A DNA stretch of 58,834 nt from DASUFE01 sp036274675. GTDB lineage: Bacteria; Pseudomonadota; Gammaproteobacteria; HTCC5015. Shown piece by piece: positions 33,540 through 42,102 of this stretch. The translations under genes and the position numbers were made by a program. Location: positions 1 through 58,834 of the forward strand of contig DASUFE010000077.1 in NCBI GenBank assembly GCA_036274675.1, given 5' to 3'. Position 1 is the first letter of the stretch. Every line of letters starts with the position of its first letter. Under the pieces are notes generated by a model. The model had not been told where the DNA came from. It did no database searches and saw nothing but the letters and a program-made list of their open reading frames with translations.

Positions 33540-34187
33540 CTATCGGTTTTCACCGTTCCAGTTAACGAAATTCTCCAGCAGTTTAAGCCCTGCACGCGCG
33601 CTTTTCTCGGGATGAAACTGTACCGCAAAAATATTGTTGCGCCCGATCGCCGATGCGAATTCAATACCATAATCCGTTGTTCCCAGCACAGTCAATTCAT
33701 CCGTCGGCCGTACATAATAGCTGTGCACAAAATAAAAACGGGCATTGTCATCTATGCCGCGCCAGAGGGGATGCTGGTTCGATTGTTTCACCCCGTTCCA
33801 TCCCATATGTGGGATTTTATACTGGTCGGGCTTCAATTCCGGCCGAATTCCGAAATACTCCACTGTTCCCTGAAAAACATCCAGACACGGGGTCCCTCCG
33901 TTTTCCTGGCTAAAGCTTAACAATACCTGCAAGCCCATGCACAGGCCCAGAAAGGGTTTTTCAGCGGTAACCTTCAACAGGGATTCGCTGAGCCGATGGT
34001 CGCCGAGGGCGGCCATGCAGGCTCTCGCCGCCCCCTGGCCAGGGAAAATAATACGGTCGGCGTTCTCAATATCCCGGGGTTCAGATGTCACCTTTACGCG
34101 CGCATGAGTCCCCGCCACGTGCTCCGCAGCCTTGGCAACGGAGCGCAGGTTGCCCATGCCGTAATCAATCACCGCTATCGTTTTCAT
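33540..34187 (-). CDS. hisH: Imidazole glycerol phosphate synthase glutaminase subunit HisH
   Basis: A 215-residue class I glutamine amidotransferase that feeds ammonia to HisF. IDYGMGNLRSV opens the protein; the nucleophile Cys is in FLGLCMGLQVL, and His/Glu in AVQFHPEKS. I start it at ATG 34187 (MKTIAVIDYG), the family N-terminus; the upstream in-frame extension overlaps hisB and looks unrelated. Confidence 0.95.
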   Translation of the reverse strand: MKTIAVIDYGMGNLRSVAKAAEHVAGTHARVKVTSEPRDIENADRIIFPGQGAARACMAALGDHRLSESLLKVTAEKPFLGLCMGLQVLLSFSQENGGTPCLDVFQGTVEYFGIRPELKPDQYKIPHMGWNGVKQSNQHPLWRGIDDNARFYFVHSYYVRPTDELTVLGTTDYGIEFASAIGRNNIFAVQFHPEKSARAGLKLLENFVNWNGENR

Positions 34188-34218
34188 GACTTGACCAGGG
34201 AATTCGCAATAGCAGTGA

Positions 34219-34812
34219 CTACAGACTTCCTTTGGTTGAAGGCAAGACACCAGCCATGCGGGCGTCGATTTCCACCGCCATGCGCAGGGCGCGCGCAAAG
34301 GCCTTGAAAACTGTCTCGGCGATATGGTGCGCGTTGCGTCCTTCCAGGTTGTCGATATGCAGCGTCATCATTGCATGATTTGTGAAGCCCTGAAAAAACT
34401 CGTGCAGAAGGTCAACATCAAAGTCCCCGATCCGCCCTCGGGGATAGTCCGCCCGATAGAACAAGCCTGGACGGCCCGAGAAATCCACCACAACTCTCGA
34501 CAGTGATTCGTCCAGCGGAACATAGGCATGACCGTAACGGCGGATGCCTTTCTTATCTCCCAGAGCCTTATTGAAGGCTTGTCCGAGGGTGATACCGATG
34601 TCTTCAACAGTGTGATGTGCATCGATTTGAAGGTCGCCCTTCGCATGAACACGGATGTCCATCATGCCGTGACGGGCTACCTGATCGAGCATATGGTCAA
34701 GAAAAGGCAATCCGGTCTGGAATTCCGAATCACCCTTACCATCCAGATTAACCTCGACCCGAATTGTGGTTTCTTTCGTCTCGCGACGAACTTCGGCCGA
34801 GCGCGCGCTCAT
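34219..34812 (-). CDS. hisB: Imidazoleglycerol-phosphate dehydratase
   Basis: The 197-residue monofunctional HisB (no phosphatase domain) dehydrates imidazole-glycerol phosphate. GLPFLDHMLDQVARHG, DAHHTVEDIGI and GRNAHHIAETVFKAFARAL carry the metal-binding His/Glu residues. ATG at 34812 is chosen because GGAG lies just upstream and the length is typical; an ATG 25 codons earlier is possible. First of the his genes in this window. Confidence 0.95.
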   Translation of the reverse strand: MSARSAEVRRETKETTIRVEVNLDGKGDSEFQTGLPFLDHMLDQVARHGMMDIRVHAKGDLQIDAHHTVEDIGITLGQAFNKALGDKKGIRRYGHAYVPLDESLSRVVVDFSGRPGLFYRADYPRGRIGDFDVDLLHEFFQGFTNHAMMTLHIDNLEGRNAHHIAETVFKAFARALRMAVEIDARMAGVLPSTKGSL

Positions 34813-34928
34813 ACCTCTCTCCAGCAACCGCACTTGTGAAAGGCGCATAGAATACACCCGCCCCGGCGGTTTCAAAACAATTTTCACATCCTTTGTGTTT
34901 AAAACAAGGGACGGAGCATCGGGAAGCT

Positions 34929-35372
34929 CTAGTCCTCCACACGCAGCCAGAAAGTCACCGGGCCGTCGTTCACGAGGCTAACTTGCATATCCGCCCCGAA
35001 CTCCCCTCGCCCCACTGTCAGTTTCCGCTGCTCGGCATACCCGCACAAACTGTCGAACAGCTGCCGGCCCTGGCCCGGCTCCGCCGCCAGATGAAAACTC
35101 GGCCTCATCCCCGAATTCGTATCAGCAACCAGAGTGAACTGGGGCACAAGAAGTATCTCACCGTTGATATCGATAAGGCTTAAATTCATTTTACCGTTGC
35201 TGTCCGGAAATACACGATAACCGATAAGTCTTTCTGCAAGTCGCCGTGCGCTGTTTTCCGTATCGTGCTTTTCCACTCCTACCAGAACCAACAGGCCGCG
35301 GCCGATTTTCGCGATGCTGCGTTCCTTCACCCTGACTTCAGCGGATGTGACCCGTTGCAACAGGCCGATCAT
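34929..35372 (-). CDS. dtd: D-aminoacyl-tRNA deacylase
   Basis: The 147-residue enzyme removes D-amino acids (and Gly from tRNA-Ala) from tRNA. The cross-subunit Gly-cisPro motif lies in the NDGPVTFWL segment near the C-terminus, and LLVPQFTLVADTNSGMRPSF holds the SQxT-like motif (here PQFT). Its ATG overlaps the pip stop (ATGA), so the two are co-translated. Confidence 0.94.
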   Translation of the reverse strand: MIGLLQRVTSAEVRVKERSIAKIGRGLLVLVGVEKHDTENSARRLAERLIGYRVFPDSNGKMNLSLIDINGEILLVPQFTLVADTNSGMRPSFHLAAEPGQGRQLFDSLCGYAEQRKLTVGRGEFGADMQVSLVNDGPVTFWLRVED

Positions 35373-36328
35373 TTGAATCTTTCCAACATGACATCAGTTG
35401 CATCCAGCAACGCGGCGGCTATTCCAGGTTCAGTCGCAGCATGACCGGCCTGATCAATAATGAGCAATCTGGAATCCGGCCATGCATTATGCAGTTCCCA
35501 CGCCTGCTCAAGCGGGCAAATAACATCGTAACGTCCATGGACAATGGTCCCCGGAATACCCTTGAGCCGTGCTGCGTTCTCGATCAGCTGATTCGGCCGC
35601 ATAAAACAATGATTAATAAAATAGTGGCATTCAATGCGTGCCAATGACAGTGCGACATAAGGGTCGGAAAAATGATTAATGATCTCTCGATTGGCAACGA
35701 GTGCCGCCGTAAGCCCTTCCCAGTTTGCCCATGCCTTGGCAGCCTGCATGCGAATCAATTCGTCATCACCGGTCAAGAGCTCGTGATAGGCCACCATCAT
35801 CTCATGCCGTCTCTCAGGTGGAACCGGCTTTATAAAGTCCTGCCATGCATCGGGATAAAGCGCACTCGCGCCCTCCTGATAGAACCAGTTCAGATCCCGG
35901 TCCCGGCACAGAAAGATCCCGCGCAAAATCAGTCCCAAAACTCTCTGGGAATAGGCCTCCGCATAAGCCAGCGCGAGTGTGGAGCCCCATGAACCCCCAA
36001 AGATAATCCAACGATCGATCCGCAAATACTCGCGTATGCGCTCTATATCTGCAACCAGATGGCTCGTAGTGTTGTTGATGAGTGCGGCATGAGGTGTGGA
36101 CTTGCCGCAGCCTCTCTGATCAAAAATTACAATCCGGTAGCCCGCAGGGTTGAAGAACCGCCTGTTGTAGGGACTGGACCCCGCACCCGGACCGCCATGC
36201 AGGAATAAAACCGGCAGGCCGTCAGGATTACCGGATTCTTCAAGATAGAGGTTGTATTCATCGACTTCGAGCCGATGAATTCGATACGGTTGTATTTCGG
36301 GATAAAAGGCGGGCTGAACTCTTTGCAT
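35369..36328 (-). CDS. pip: Proline iminopeptidase
   Basis: A 319-residue alpha/beta hydrolase that cleaves N-terminal proline. The oxyanion loop LHGGPGAGSS, the DQRGCGKSTPHA segment, nucleophile elbow GGSWGSTLALAYAE, Asp in HGRYDVICP and His in QAGHAATEPG form the full triad. Upstream gene of the pip-dtd pair. Confidence 0.95.
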   Translation of the reverse strand: MQRVQPAFYPEIQPYRIHRLEVDEYNLYLEESGNPDGLPVLFLHGGPGAGSSPYNRRFFNPAGYRIVIFDQRGCGKSTPHAALINNTTSHLVADIERIREYLRIDRWIIFGGSWGSTLALAYAEAYSQRVLGLILRGIFLCRDRDLNWFYQEGASALYPDAWQDFIKPVPPERRHEMMVAYHELLTGDDELIRMQAAKAWANWEGLTAALVANREIINHFSDPYVALSLARIECHYFINHCFMRPNQLIENAARLKGIPGTIVHGRYDVICPLEQAWELHNAWPDSRLLIIDQAGHAATEPGIAAALLDATDVMLERFK

Positions 36329-36385
36329 AACAAACTTCAGATTTCTAGTTGATTTCTAGTTATTGAACGGACCCTACCACGTATT

Positions 36386-36403
36386 CCTACATAACTATGT
36401 AGG
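36386..36403. repeat. 18-bp inverted repeat in the pip-repressor intergenic region
   Basis: CCTACATAACTATGTAGG is a near-perfect palindrome (CCTACATA/TATGTAGG, 2-base centre). It is followed at once by another short CCTAC-type half site, and CCCTA...TAGGG recurs near 36523-36540. These could be operators. The 36329-36821 stretch holds no gene. Confidence 0.4.
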
Positions 36404-36612
36404 ATTTATCCTACAGACTCTTGGGCACTTAACCTCTGTTCCCAATAGCGGAAAAATGCCACCCTCATTCTCATTCAATAAGGGATTTCAGGGAAGATAA
36501 GACAACAGCATGGAAGTCAGGAACCCTATATGGATGTAGGGAATTCAAGGAGGAACTTAGCAGGATGCACTAGGATGCTCAACGTCACCTAAATAGCCAG
36601 GATGGTTATTTG

Positions 36613-36650
36613 GAAAGCCCCGATTAAAAACCGGGGCTTTCGTTTTTTTT
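36613..36650 (+). terminator. Strong rho-independent terminator with no plus-strand gene upstream
   Basis: GAAAGCCCCG (36613-36622) pairs perfectly with CGGGGCTTTC (36632-36641), followed by G and eight T (36643-36650). pip, to the left, is on the minus strand, so the hairpin must end an unrecognised plus-strand transcript or be left from a lost gene. Confidence 0.8.
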
Positions 36651-36654
36651 ACCC

Positions 36655-36676
36655 GCCGCAATTTTGCCGCAATTTT
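36655..36676 (+). repeat. Two tandem 11-bp copies
   Basis: GCCGCAATTTT occurs twice in a row at 36655-36665 and 36666-36676, then TTTCGAATCCTGC, which resembles a tRNA T-arm. It may be an attachment-site scar next to the phage-type repressor. Confidence 0.45.
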
Positions 36677-36821
36677 TTTCGAATCCTGCGATCAGATAGG
36701 GAAATGCTGCCTAAAATGAGAATGGTACATTATACATTGCATGCAAAAGTGAGGGTGCTATGCTCCTAAACAGACAGACACTCCTGCAAACACAATAACC
36801 ACAATAACGGCATTCTGCATT

Positions 36822-37517
36822 ATGGACAGTCAAGACAAGCTCGACCTGAGCCAAGCCCTGAAAGGCCTTGGTGATCGTATTTCTAAAATCGCCGATCTTA
36901 TGGGTGGCAAAAAAAGCCTGGCCAGAACCATAGGAATTTCCGAATCTCAACTTTATCGCTACATTTCAGGGGACAGTCAGCCTACCGTTGAGCCTTTGGC
37001 AGCTATCGCCCGTTGCGGCCAGGTCCACCTGGACTGGCTGGTATTGGGTGAAGGACCAACCGGCATCGCGGCCGAGATCAACGACCTGAAGGCTATTTAT
37101 TCGAGCAAGCAGGAATACATATCAATTCCCGAATTGCGCGATGACGAAAGTACCGACGTCCCGTCGACACGCCAGGTAGGCAAAATATCCTTCAATCATT
37201 TCTGGTTGGTAAAGGCTGGACTCACTCCGGAAAACCTGAGGCTGTTAAGAGCGCATGGGGATGCCATGTCTCCCACAATCAAGGACGGTGATTTGCTGAT
37301 GATCGATATTAAGCAAAATACGTTTGACGGGGATGCGATATATGTACTCAAGTTGGATCAACAACTGATGGTACCGAAACGCCTCCAGCAATCAATCGAC
37401 AAGGGTCTTTATCTGGTCAGCGACAATCCCGCATACCGTGAGCATCATATTCCTGACTCACAGAAGCAGGATTTGAATATTATCGGGAAGGTGGTTTGGG
37501 CAGCAGGATTACTCTAG
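36822..37517 (+). CDS. Phage-type S24/CI-like transcriptional repressor
   Basis: The 231-residue protein has a helix-turn-helix at about 31-50 (KKSLARTIGISESQLYRYIS) and a C-terminal S24/LexA-like domain with Ser150 (GDAMSPTIKDGD) and a candidate Lys186 (VPKRL). Such proteins repress prophage genes and may self-cleave on DNA damage; no clear Ala-Gly cleavage site is seen ahead of the catalytic domain. Possible operators upstream are the palindrome TTGCATGCAA (36737-36746) and two tandem CACAATAAC (36791-36808). No phage structural gene is near, so it is an orphan. Confidence 0.8.
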   Translation: MDSQDKLDLSQALKGLGDRISKIADLMGGKKSLARTIGISESQLYRYISGDSQPTVEPLAAIARCGQVHLDWLVLGEGPTGIAAEINDLKAIYSSKQEYISIPELRDDESTDVPSTRQVGKISFNHFWLVKAGLTPENLRLLRAHGDAMSPTIKDGDLLMIDIKQNTFDGDAIYVLKLDQQLMVPKRLQQSIDKGLYLVSDNPAYREHHIPDSQKQDLNIIGKVVWAAGLL

Positions 37518-37660
37518 GTCTGGCGCATCGCTTCTCTGATAATACGGGCAGCAGCTTACTCTAGCCTGAAGCATTACCTCTCCGATAACGCGGGCAGCGG
37601 GATGGCTGTAAACTCCTGCATTATCTGTCTGATAGTGCAGCAGGTTTTACTCTAGCCCGG
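37508..37660 (+). repeat. Degenerate tandem repeats starting at the repressor stop codon
   Basis: TTACTCTAG recurs at 37509, 37556 and 37647, with a degenerate copy near 37607. The units also share GATAAxxCGGGCAGC. The unit is roughly 45-50 bases. The first copy includes the last codons of the repressor gene. The stretch to 37674 has no gene. Confidence 0.6.
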
Positions 37661-37674
37661 AAGGCGGCCCCGGT

Positions 37675-39048
37675 CTAAATAAAGCCAATATCCACCTGGA
37701 AAAGCTTCTCGACTTCAGGGATGCACTTCTTGTCGGCAACAAAGAGCACGATATGATCATCCGGCTCGATCACCACATCCTTTTCCAGAATCAACACCGT
37801 TTCTCCGCGCACCACGGCGCCGATGGTCGTTCCTGCAGGGAGGTCCAGTTCATCCACCTTGCGCCCGACGGCTTTAGAGGTCCGGGAATCACCATGCGCC
37901 ACCGCTTCGATCGCTTCAGCAGCGCCACGTCGCAGGGAATGCACCGCAACGATATCGCCCCGCCGCACATGCGCCAGCAGAGCTCCGATCATCACTTGGC
38001 GCGGCGAAATCACCACATCGATATCGCCGCCCTCCACAAGGTCCACATAAGCCGGCCGGTTGACAATGCACATCGCCTTGCCCGCACCGAGACGTTTGGC
38101 GAGCATTGCTGACAGGATATTGGCTTCATCGTCATTCGTAACCGCGCAAAAAATATCCATCTTGTCGATATTTTCCTCGAGCAACAGTTCCTCATCCGCC
38201 ACATCCCCGAGCAGTACAATGGTTTTGCTGAGACGATCGGACAGACTGCGCGCGCGCGACTTGTTGCGCTCCAGCAATTTCACCTCGTAATCCGGTTCCA
38301 ACACCTTGGCAAGCTGGGCTCCGATATGGCCTCCGCCGGCCAGCATGATGCGCCTGACCGGTTTGTCCAGCCGGCGCATTTCACCGAGCACAGAGCGAAT
38401 ATCCTTTTTGGTGGCGAGAAAGAATATATCGTCTCCTTCTTCAATTACGGTATCTCCGGTCGGCATGATCGCCTTTCCCTTGCGGTATACGGCCACGATC
38501 TTGGTGCGCAATCCGGGCATATGCTGCTTCATGGTCCGTATCCTGTGGCCGACCAGCGGCGCACCCGGCAGTGCTCTCACGGCGACCAGCTGCACCTTCC
38601 CACCCGCGAAATCCATCACCTGCAACGCGCCCTGATACTCGATAAGCCGCTGAATATGATCGGTCAGGATCTGCTCCGGACTGATCAACACATCGATGGG
38701 CGTGGCAAGACGGTCGAATAGCTGCCTTTCCATGTGATAGTCGACGGCGCGTATGCGCGCGATCTTGGTTGGAATGCGAAACAATGTATAAGAAACCTGG
38801 CAAGCGACCATATTGGTCTCGTCGCTTGATGTCACTGCGATCAGCATGTCGGCGTCTTCCGCACCCGCTTGCCGCAGCACGGAGGGATGCGCGCCCATGC
38901 CAACTACGGTTTTAATGTCCAGACGATCCTGCAAATCACGTAAACGTTGCGCATCGATATCAACGACGGTGATGTCGTTGTCCTCATACGAGAGGATATT
39001 GGCGATCGAGGAGCCGACCGCGCCCGCGCCCAAGATTATTATTTTCAT
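37675..39048 (-). CDS. trkA: Trk potassium uptake system NAD-binding protein TrkA
   Basis: The 457-residue cytoplasmic regulator of Trk K+ channels has two RCK modules: GAGAVGSSIANIL at the N-terminus and GGGHIGAQLAKVL in the middle (both Rossmann loops), each followed by a TrkA-C domain. Gene order trkA after rsmB matches other gammaproteobacteria. Confidence 0.96.
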   Translation of the reverse strand: MKIIILGAGAVGSSIANILSYEDNDITVVDIDAQRLRDLQDRLDIKTVVGMGAHPSVLRQAGAEDADMLIAVTSSDETNMVACQVSYTLFRIPTKIARIRAVDYHMERQLFDRLATPIDVLISPEQILTDHIQRLIEYQGALQVMDFAGGKVQLVAVRALPGAPLVGHRIRTMKQHMPGLRTKIVAVYRKGKAIMPTGDTVIEEGDDIFFLATKKDIRSVLGEMRRLDKPVRRIMLAGGGHIGAQLAKVLEPDYEVKLLERNKSRARSLSDRLSKTIVLLGDVADEELLLEENIDKMDIFCAVTNDDEANILSAMLAKRLGAGKAMCIVNRPAYVDLVEGGDIDVVISPRQVMIGALLAHVRRGDIVAVHSLRRGAAEAIEAVAHGDSRTSKAVGRKVDELDLPAGTTIGAVVRGETVLILEKDVVIEPDDHIVLFVADKKCIPEVEKLFQVDIGFI

Positions 39049-39115
39049 GATAAAACAGTCTTGCGCCGTTCCGGTAAAGCGCCATTATCACAAAAACAGT
39101 TCACGAACGCATTCA

Positions 39116-40444
39116 TCAAGGGGCTTTCCTCAGGGCTGCGTAGAAAAACCCGTCCATATCGTTTTGCCCGGAGTGAATCTGGACTCCGTGTGCGCAGGTG
39201 ATTCCGCCCGGCAATTCAATTTCGATCTTTAACGCATCGGGCCGTTGTTCAAGAAACCAGGCAATTTGCCGCTCGTTTTCCCGGCGCAACAGCGAGCAGG
39301 TGCAGTAAAGCAAAAAACCTCCGGGAGCGAGCGTCGGCCAGACCGCAGCCAGGATTTTTCTTTGCTGCTCAACCAACGAGTCCACATCCTGCTCGCGCCG
39401 TAGCCACTTGATATCGGGATGACGGCGGATTACACCGGAAGCGGTGCAGGGCACATCCAGCAAGATGCGCTGGAAATGCCGACCGTCCCACCATTCCGGC
39501 GTGCGCACGACATCGGCCACATGCAATTCCACCTTAGACTCCAATGCTGCACGCCGCAGATTTTCCCGCACGCGATGCAGGCGTTCCGCCTGCACCTCTA
39601 CAGCCACCAAGGCATCCAGATGCGGCTGTCGCTGTAACAGATGCAGAGTCTTGCCGCCGGGTGCGGCGCAGGCATCGAGTACGCGCTCGCCAGGCTGGGG
39701 ATCTAGCAGAGGCGCCGCCAACTGGGCGGCGGCATCCTGCACCGAAACCAGCCCTTCTCCAAATCCCGGAAGACTGTCCACCTCGCAGGGCTTGAGCAAC
39801 CTTACCGCCGTGGCCACCTGGGGCACCGGTTCCGCGGCTATACCGCACTGCCGCAAACGTTCCAGATAGTTGTCCCGTGCGATCGTATTGATATCAACAC
39901 GCAGGAACATCGGCGCCTGACGGTTCGAGGCATTCAGCAATGTTTGCCAGTGCAGCGGCCAGTCTTCACGCACACAGCGTAGCAGCCACTCAGGGAAGGA
40001 AAAGTACGCGCAAGGATCGGATTCCAGACGCTTTTCGAGGTCCTGCCGCTCGCGGACAAAACGCCGCAATACCGCGTTTAACAGCCCCTTGGCCCAAACT
40101 TTGTCCAATGCGATGGCCTTTCCAACAATATCGGACACAACCGCGTAATCGGGACTGCGCGCGTCGCTCAATTCATACAATCCCAGCATCAGCAGAAAAC
40201 GGATATCCAGATCCTTGGATTTCAAGGGATGTTCGAGCAAGAGCTTCAGCAATCCGTCGAAACGACCGTAGCCGCGCAAGACTCCATAACACAGCGCCTG
40301 TGTACGCGCCCGAACACCCGTGTCGACGACGGGTTGGAGCGCATCCGGCAAGGCGACGGCCAGCGACTCGCCGTTCGCGATAATGCGCCGGATAATCGCC
40401 AGCGCCAACAGACGCGCATCACCCCTTTTGGAAACCTGCTGCAT
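39116..40444 (-). CDS. rsmB: 16S rRNA (cytosine-967) methyltransferase
   Basis: The 442-residue m5C methyltransferase has an N-terminal NusB-like domain (about 1-140) and a SAM domain. VLDACAAPGGKTLHLL is motif I; LLDVPCTASGVIRRHPDIKW is the Pro-Cys motif IV, and YCTCSLLRRENE holds the catalytic Cys. It sits between fmt and trkA, as is usual. Confidence 0.96.
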   Translation of the reverse strand: MQQVSKRGDARLLALAIIRRIIANGESLAVALPDALQPVVDTGVRARTQALCYGVLRGYGRFDGLLKLLLEHPLKSKDLDIRFLLMLGLYELSDARSPDYAVVSDIVGKAIALDKVWAKGLLNAVLRRFVRERQDLEKRLESDPCAYFSFPEWLLRCVREDWPLHWQTLLNASNRQAPMFLRVDINTIARDNYLERLRQCGIAAEPVPQVATAVRLLKPCEVDSLPGFGEGLVSVQDAAAQLAAPLLDPQPGERVLDACAAPGGKTLHLLQRQPHLDALVAVEVQAERLHRVRENLRRAALESKVELHVADVVRTPEWWDGRHFQRILLDVPCTASGVIRRHPDIKWLRREQDVDSLVEQQRKILAAVWPTLAPGGFLLYCTCSLLRRENERQIAWFLEQRPDALKIEIELPGGITCAHGVQIHSGQNDMDGFFYAALRKAP

Positions 40445-40452
40445 GGCAATCT

Positions 40453-41391
40453 TTAACCGAAACGCGCGCCATGCAAGTCGACCGCATTGATGAAATCCGC
40501 CGCGGGAAGAATCTTTCCGCCCGGACGCTGCAACTCAAGAACGCGCAGGATCCCTCCTCCTGTCGCAACCAGAATGCCTGCCGCATCGACGGCTAGAATA
40601 GCGCCCGGCTGCGCGGACGATGCAGACTCGTCAGCCACGCTTGCACGCCAGATGCGGATCACCTGATCATGTAATTGTGTTTGCGCAACCGGCCACGAAT
40701 TGAAAGCGAGGATCTGTCGTTGCAGCAACCCTGCAGGTTGCGCCCAGTCCAGCCAGGCTTCCGATTTCTGCAGCTTGGCGGCGTAAGTCACCGCCGAAGG
40801 ATCCTGCGGAGTAGCTGCCAGTTTACCCTCCAGCAATTGAGGCAGGCAGTCCCGCAACAGCTCCGCCCCGAGCCGGGCCAGACAATCATGCATGTCTGCG
40901 GCCGTCTGTCCCTGCGCGATCGGTATGGTTTTCTTCGCATAAACCGGCCCGGTATCGAGCCCGGCCTCCATACTCATCAGTGAAACACCGGTTTCCGCGT
41001 CGCCGGCCAGTATGGCCCGCTGAATCGGGGCGGCGCCGCGCCAGCGCGGCAACAGCGATGCATGAATATTAATGCAACCTATGCGCGGCAAAGCCAGTAC
41101 CGGACGCGGCAAAATCAACCCGTAGGCCGCAACCACCATCAAGTCCGCCTTGAAGGAAGCCAGTGTTTCAACGGCAGGGGGTGTAAACAACTCCGGTTGC
41201 TCAACCGGCAGATCGCGCTCCAGGGCCAGTTGCTTGACAGGACTTGCGGCCAATTTGCGGCCTCGGCCCGCCGGCCTGTCGGGCTGGGTATAAACAGCGA
41301 CTACTTTCACGCCTGAATCCAGCAAAACCCGCAACGCAGGGACTGCAAACTCCGGGGTGCCGGCATAAACTATCCTGGAATGCTGTTTCAT
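40453..41391 (-). CDS. fmt: Methionyl-tRNA formyltransferase
   Basis: The 312-residue enzyme formylates initiator Met-tRNA. The formyl-transfer domain carries IGCINIHASLLPRWRGAAPIQ (catalytic Asn and His) and SLMSMEAGLDTGPV (Asp); the C-terminal OB domain binds tRNA. It follows def by 26 bases in the def-fmt-rsmB-trkA operon. Confidence 0.96.
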   Translation of the reverse strand: MKQHSRIVYAGTPEFAVPALRVLLDSGVKVVAVYTQPDRPAGRGRKLAASPVKQLALERDLPVEQPELFTPPAVETLASFKADLMVVAAYGLILPRPVLALPRIGCINIHASLLPRWRGAAPIQRAILAGDAETGVSLMSMEAGLDTGPVYAKKTIPIAQGQTAADMHDCLARLGAELLRDCLPQLLEGKLAATPQDPSAVTYAAKLQKSEAWLDWAQPAGLLQRQILAFNSWPVAQTQLHDQVIRIWRASVADESASSAQPGAILAVDAAGILVATGGGILRVLELQRPGGKILPAADFINAVDLHGARFG

Positions 41392-41417
41392 ACCTTGAGC
41401 CCGGCCGGACCGATGGA

Positions 41418-41945
41418 CTAGAGGCCTGTTGATGTTTCCGGGAGGTTTTCCAGACGTTTGGTCTTTTCCAGTTTTTTCCGGATTCGCCCGCGCTTGAGCG
41501 GCGAAATGTAATCGACAAACAGCTTGCCGTTCAGATGATCGATTTCATGCTGGATACAAACCGCCAGCAAGTCTCCCGTTTCCAATTCGACAGGACTGCC
41601 CTTGCGATCAAGGGCTTTGACACGTATGCGCTCGGCCCGCCGTACCGTCTCGTAAAAACCCGGTACTGACAAGCAGCCTTCATCCATCTCTTCCTCGCCC
41701 TCGGTTGAGAGAATTTCTGGATTGATAAGGCAAATCGCCCCGGAACGGTCTTCGCTGATATCGGCCACCAGAACCCGTTTATGCACGTTAACCTGGATTG
41801 CCGCCAATCCGATGCCGGGTGCCGCATACATGGTTTCGAACATATCATCGATGAGGGTTTGCAGGGTGTCGTCAAAAACCTCGACCGGGCTGCATACCCG
41901 CCGTAGGCGCTCATCCGGAAAATGCAAAATCTCTAGTATTGCCAT
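41418..41945 (-). CDS. def: Peptide deformylase
   Basis: The 175-residue metalloprotease removes the N-formyl group of new proteins. The three motifs are GIGLAAIQVN, EGCLSVPGF (metal Cys) and QHEIDHLNGKLF (HExxH). It diverges from the LysM gene across a region rich in TGTAA/TTACA half sites. Confidence 0.97.
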   Translation of the reverse strand: MAILEILHFPDERLRRVCSPVEVFDDTLQTLIDDMFETMYAAPGIGLAAIQVNVHKRVLVADISEDRSGAICLINPEILSTEGEEEMDEGCLSVPGFYETVRRAERIRVKALDRKGSPVELETGDLLAVCIQHEIDHLNGKLFVDYISPLKRGRIRKKLEKTKRLENLPETSTGL

Positions 41946-41984
41946 ACGTTTTCAAATAATATTCGTGTAATTTTACATATACTT

Positions 41985-42031
41985 CCTGTAAGACTATGAT
42001 CCTTAATGAATATTACAAATAATCTTACAGG
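41985..42031. promoter_or_regulatory. Inverted repeat between def and the LysM gene
   Basis: CCTGTAAGA (41985-41993) and TCTTACAGG (42023-42031) are perfect inverted 9-mers 29 bases apart. Further TGTAA/TTACA half sites lie at about 41966, 41973 and 42013. The array looks like a multi-site operator for an unknown regulator acting on def, the LysM gene or both. Confidence 0.45.
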
Positions 42032-42102
42032 GCGCTCTGGACTTTGATGATTCGGTATACCGGATGATGCAAACTAGCACATACATCAATGGGGCATAAA
42101 CA

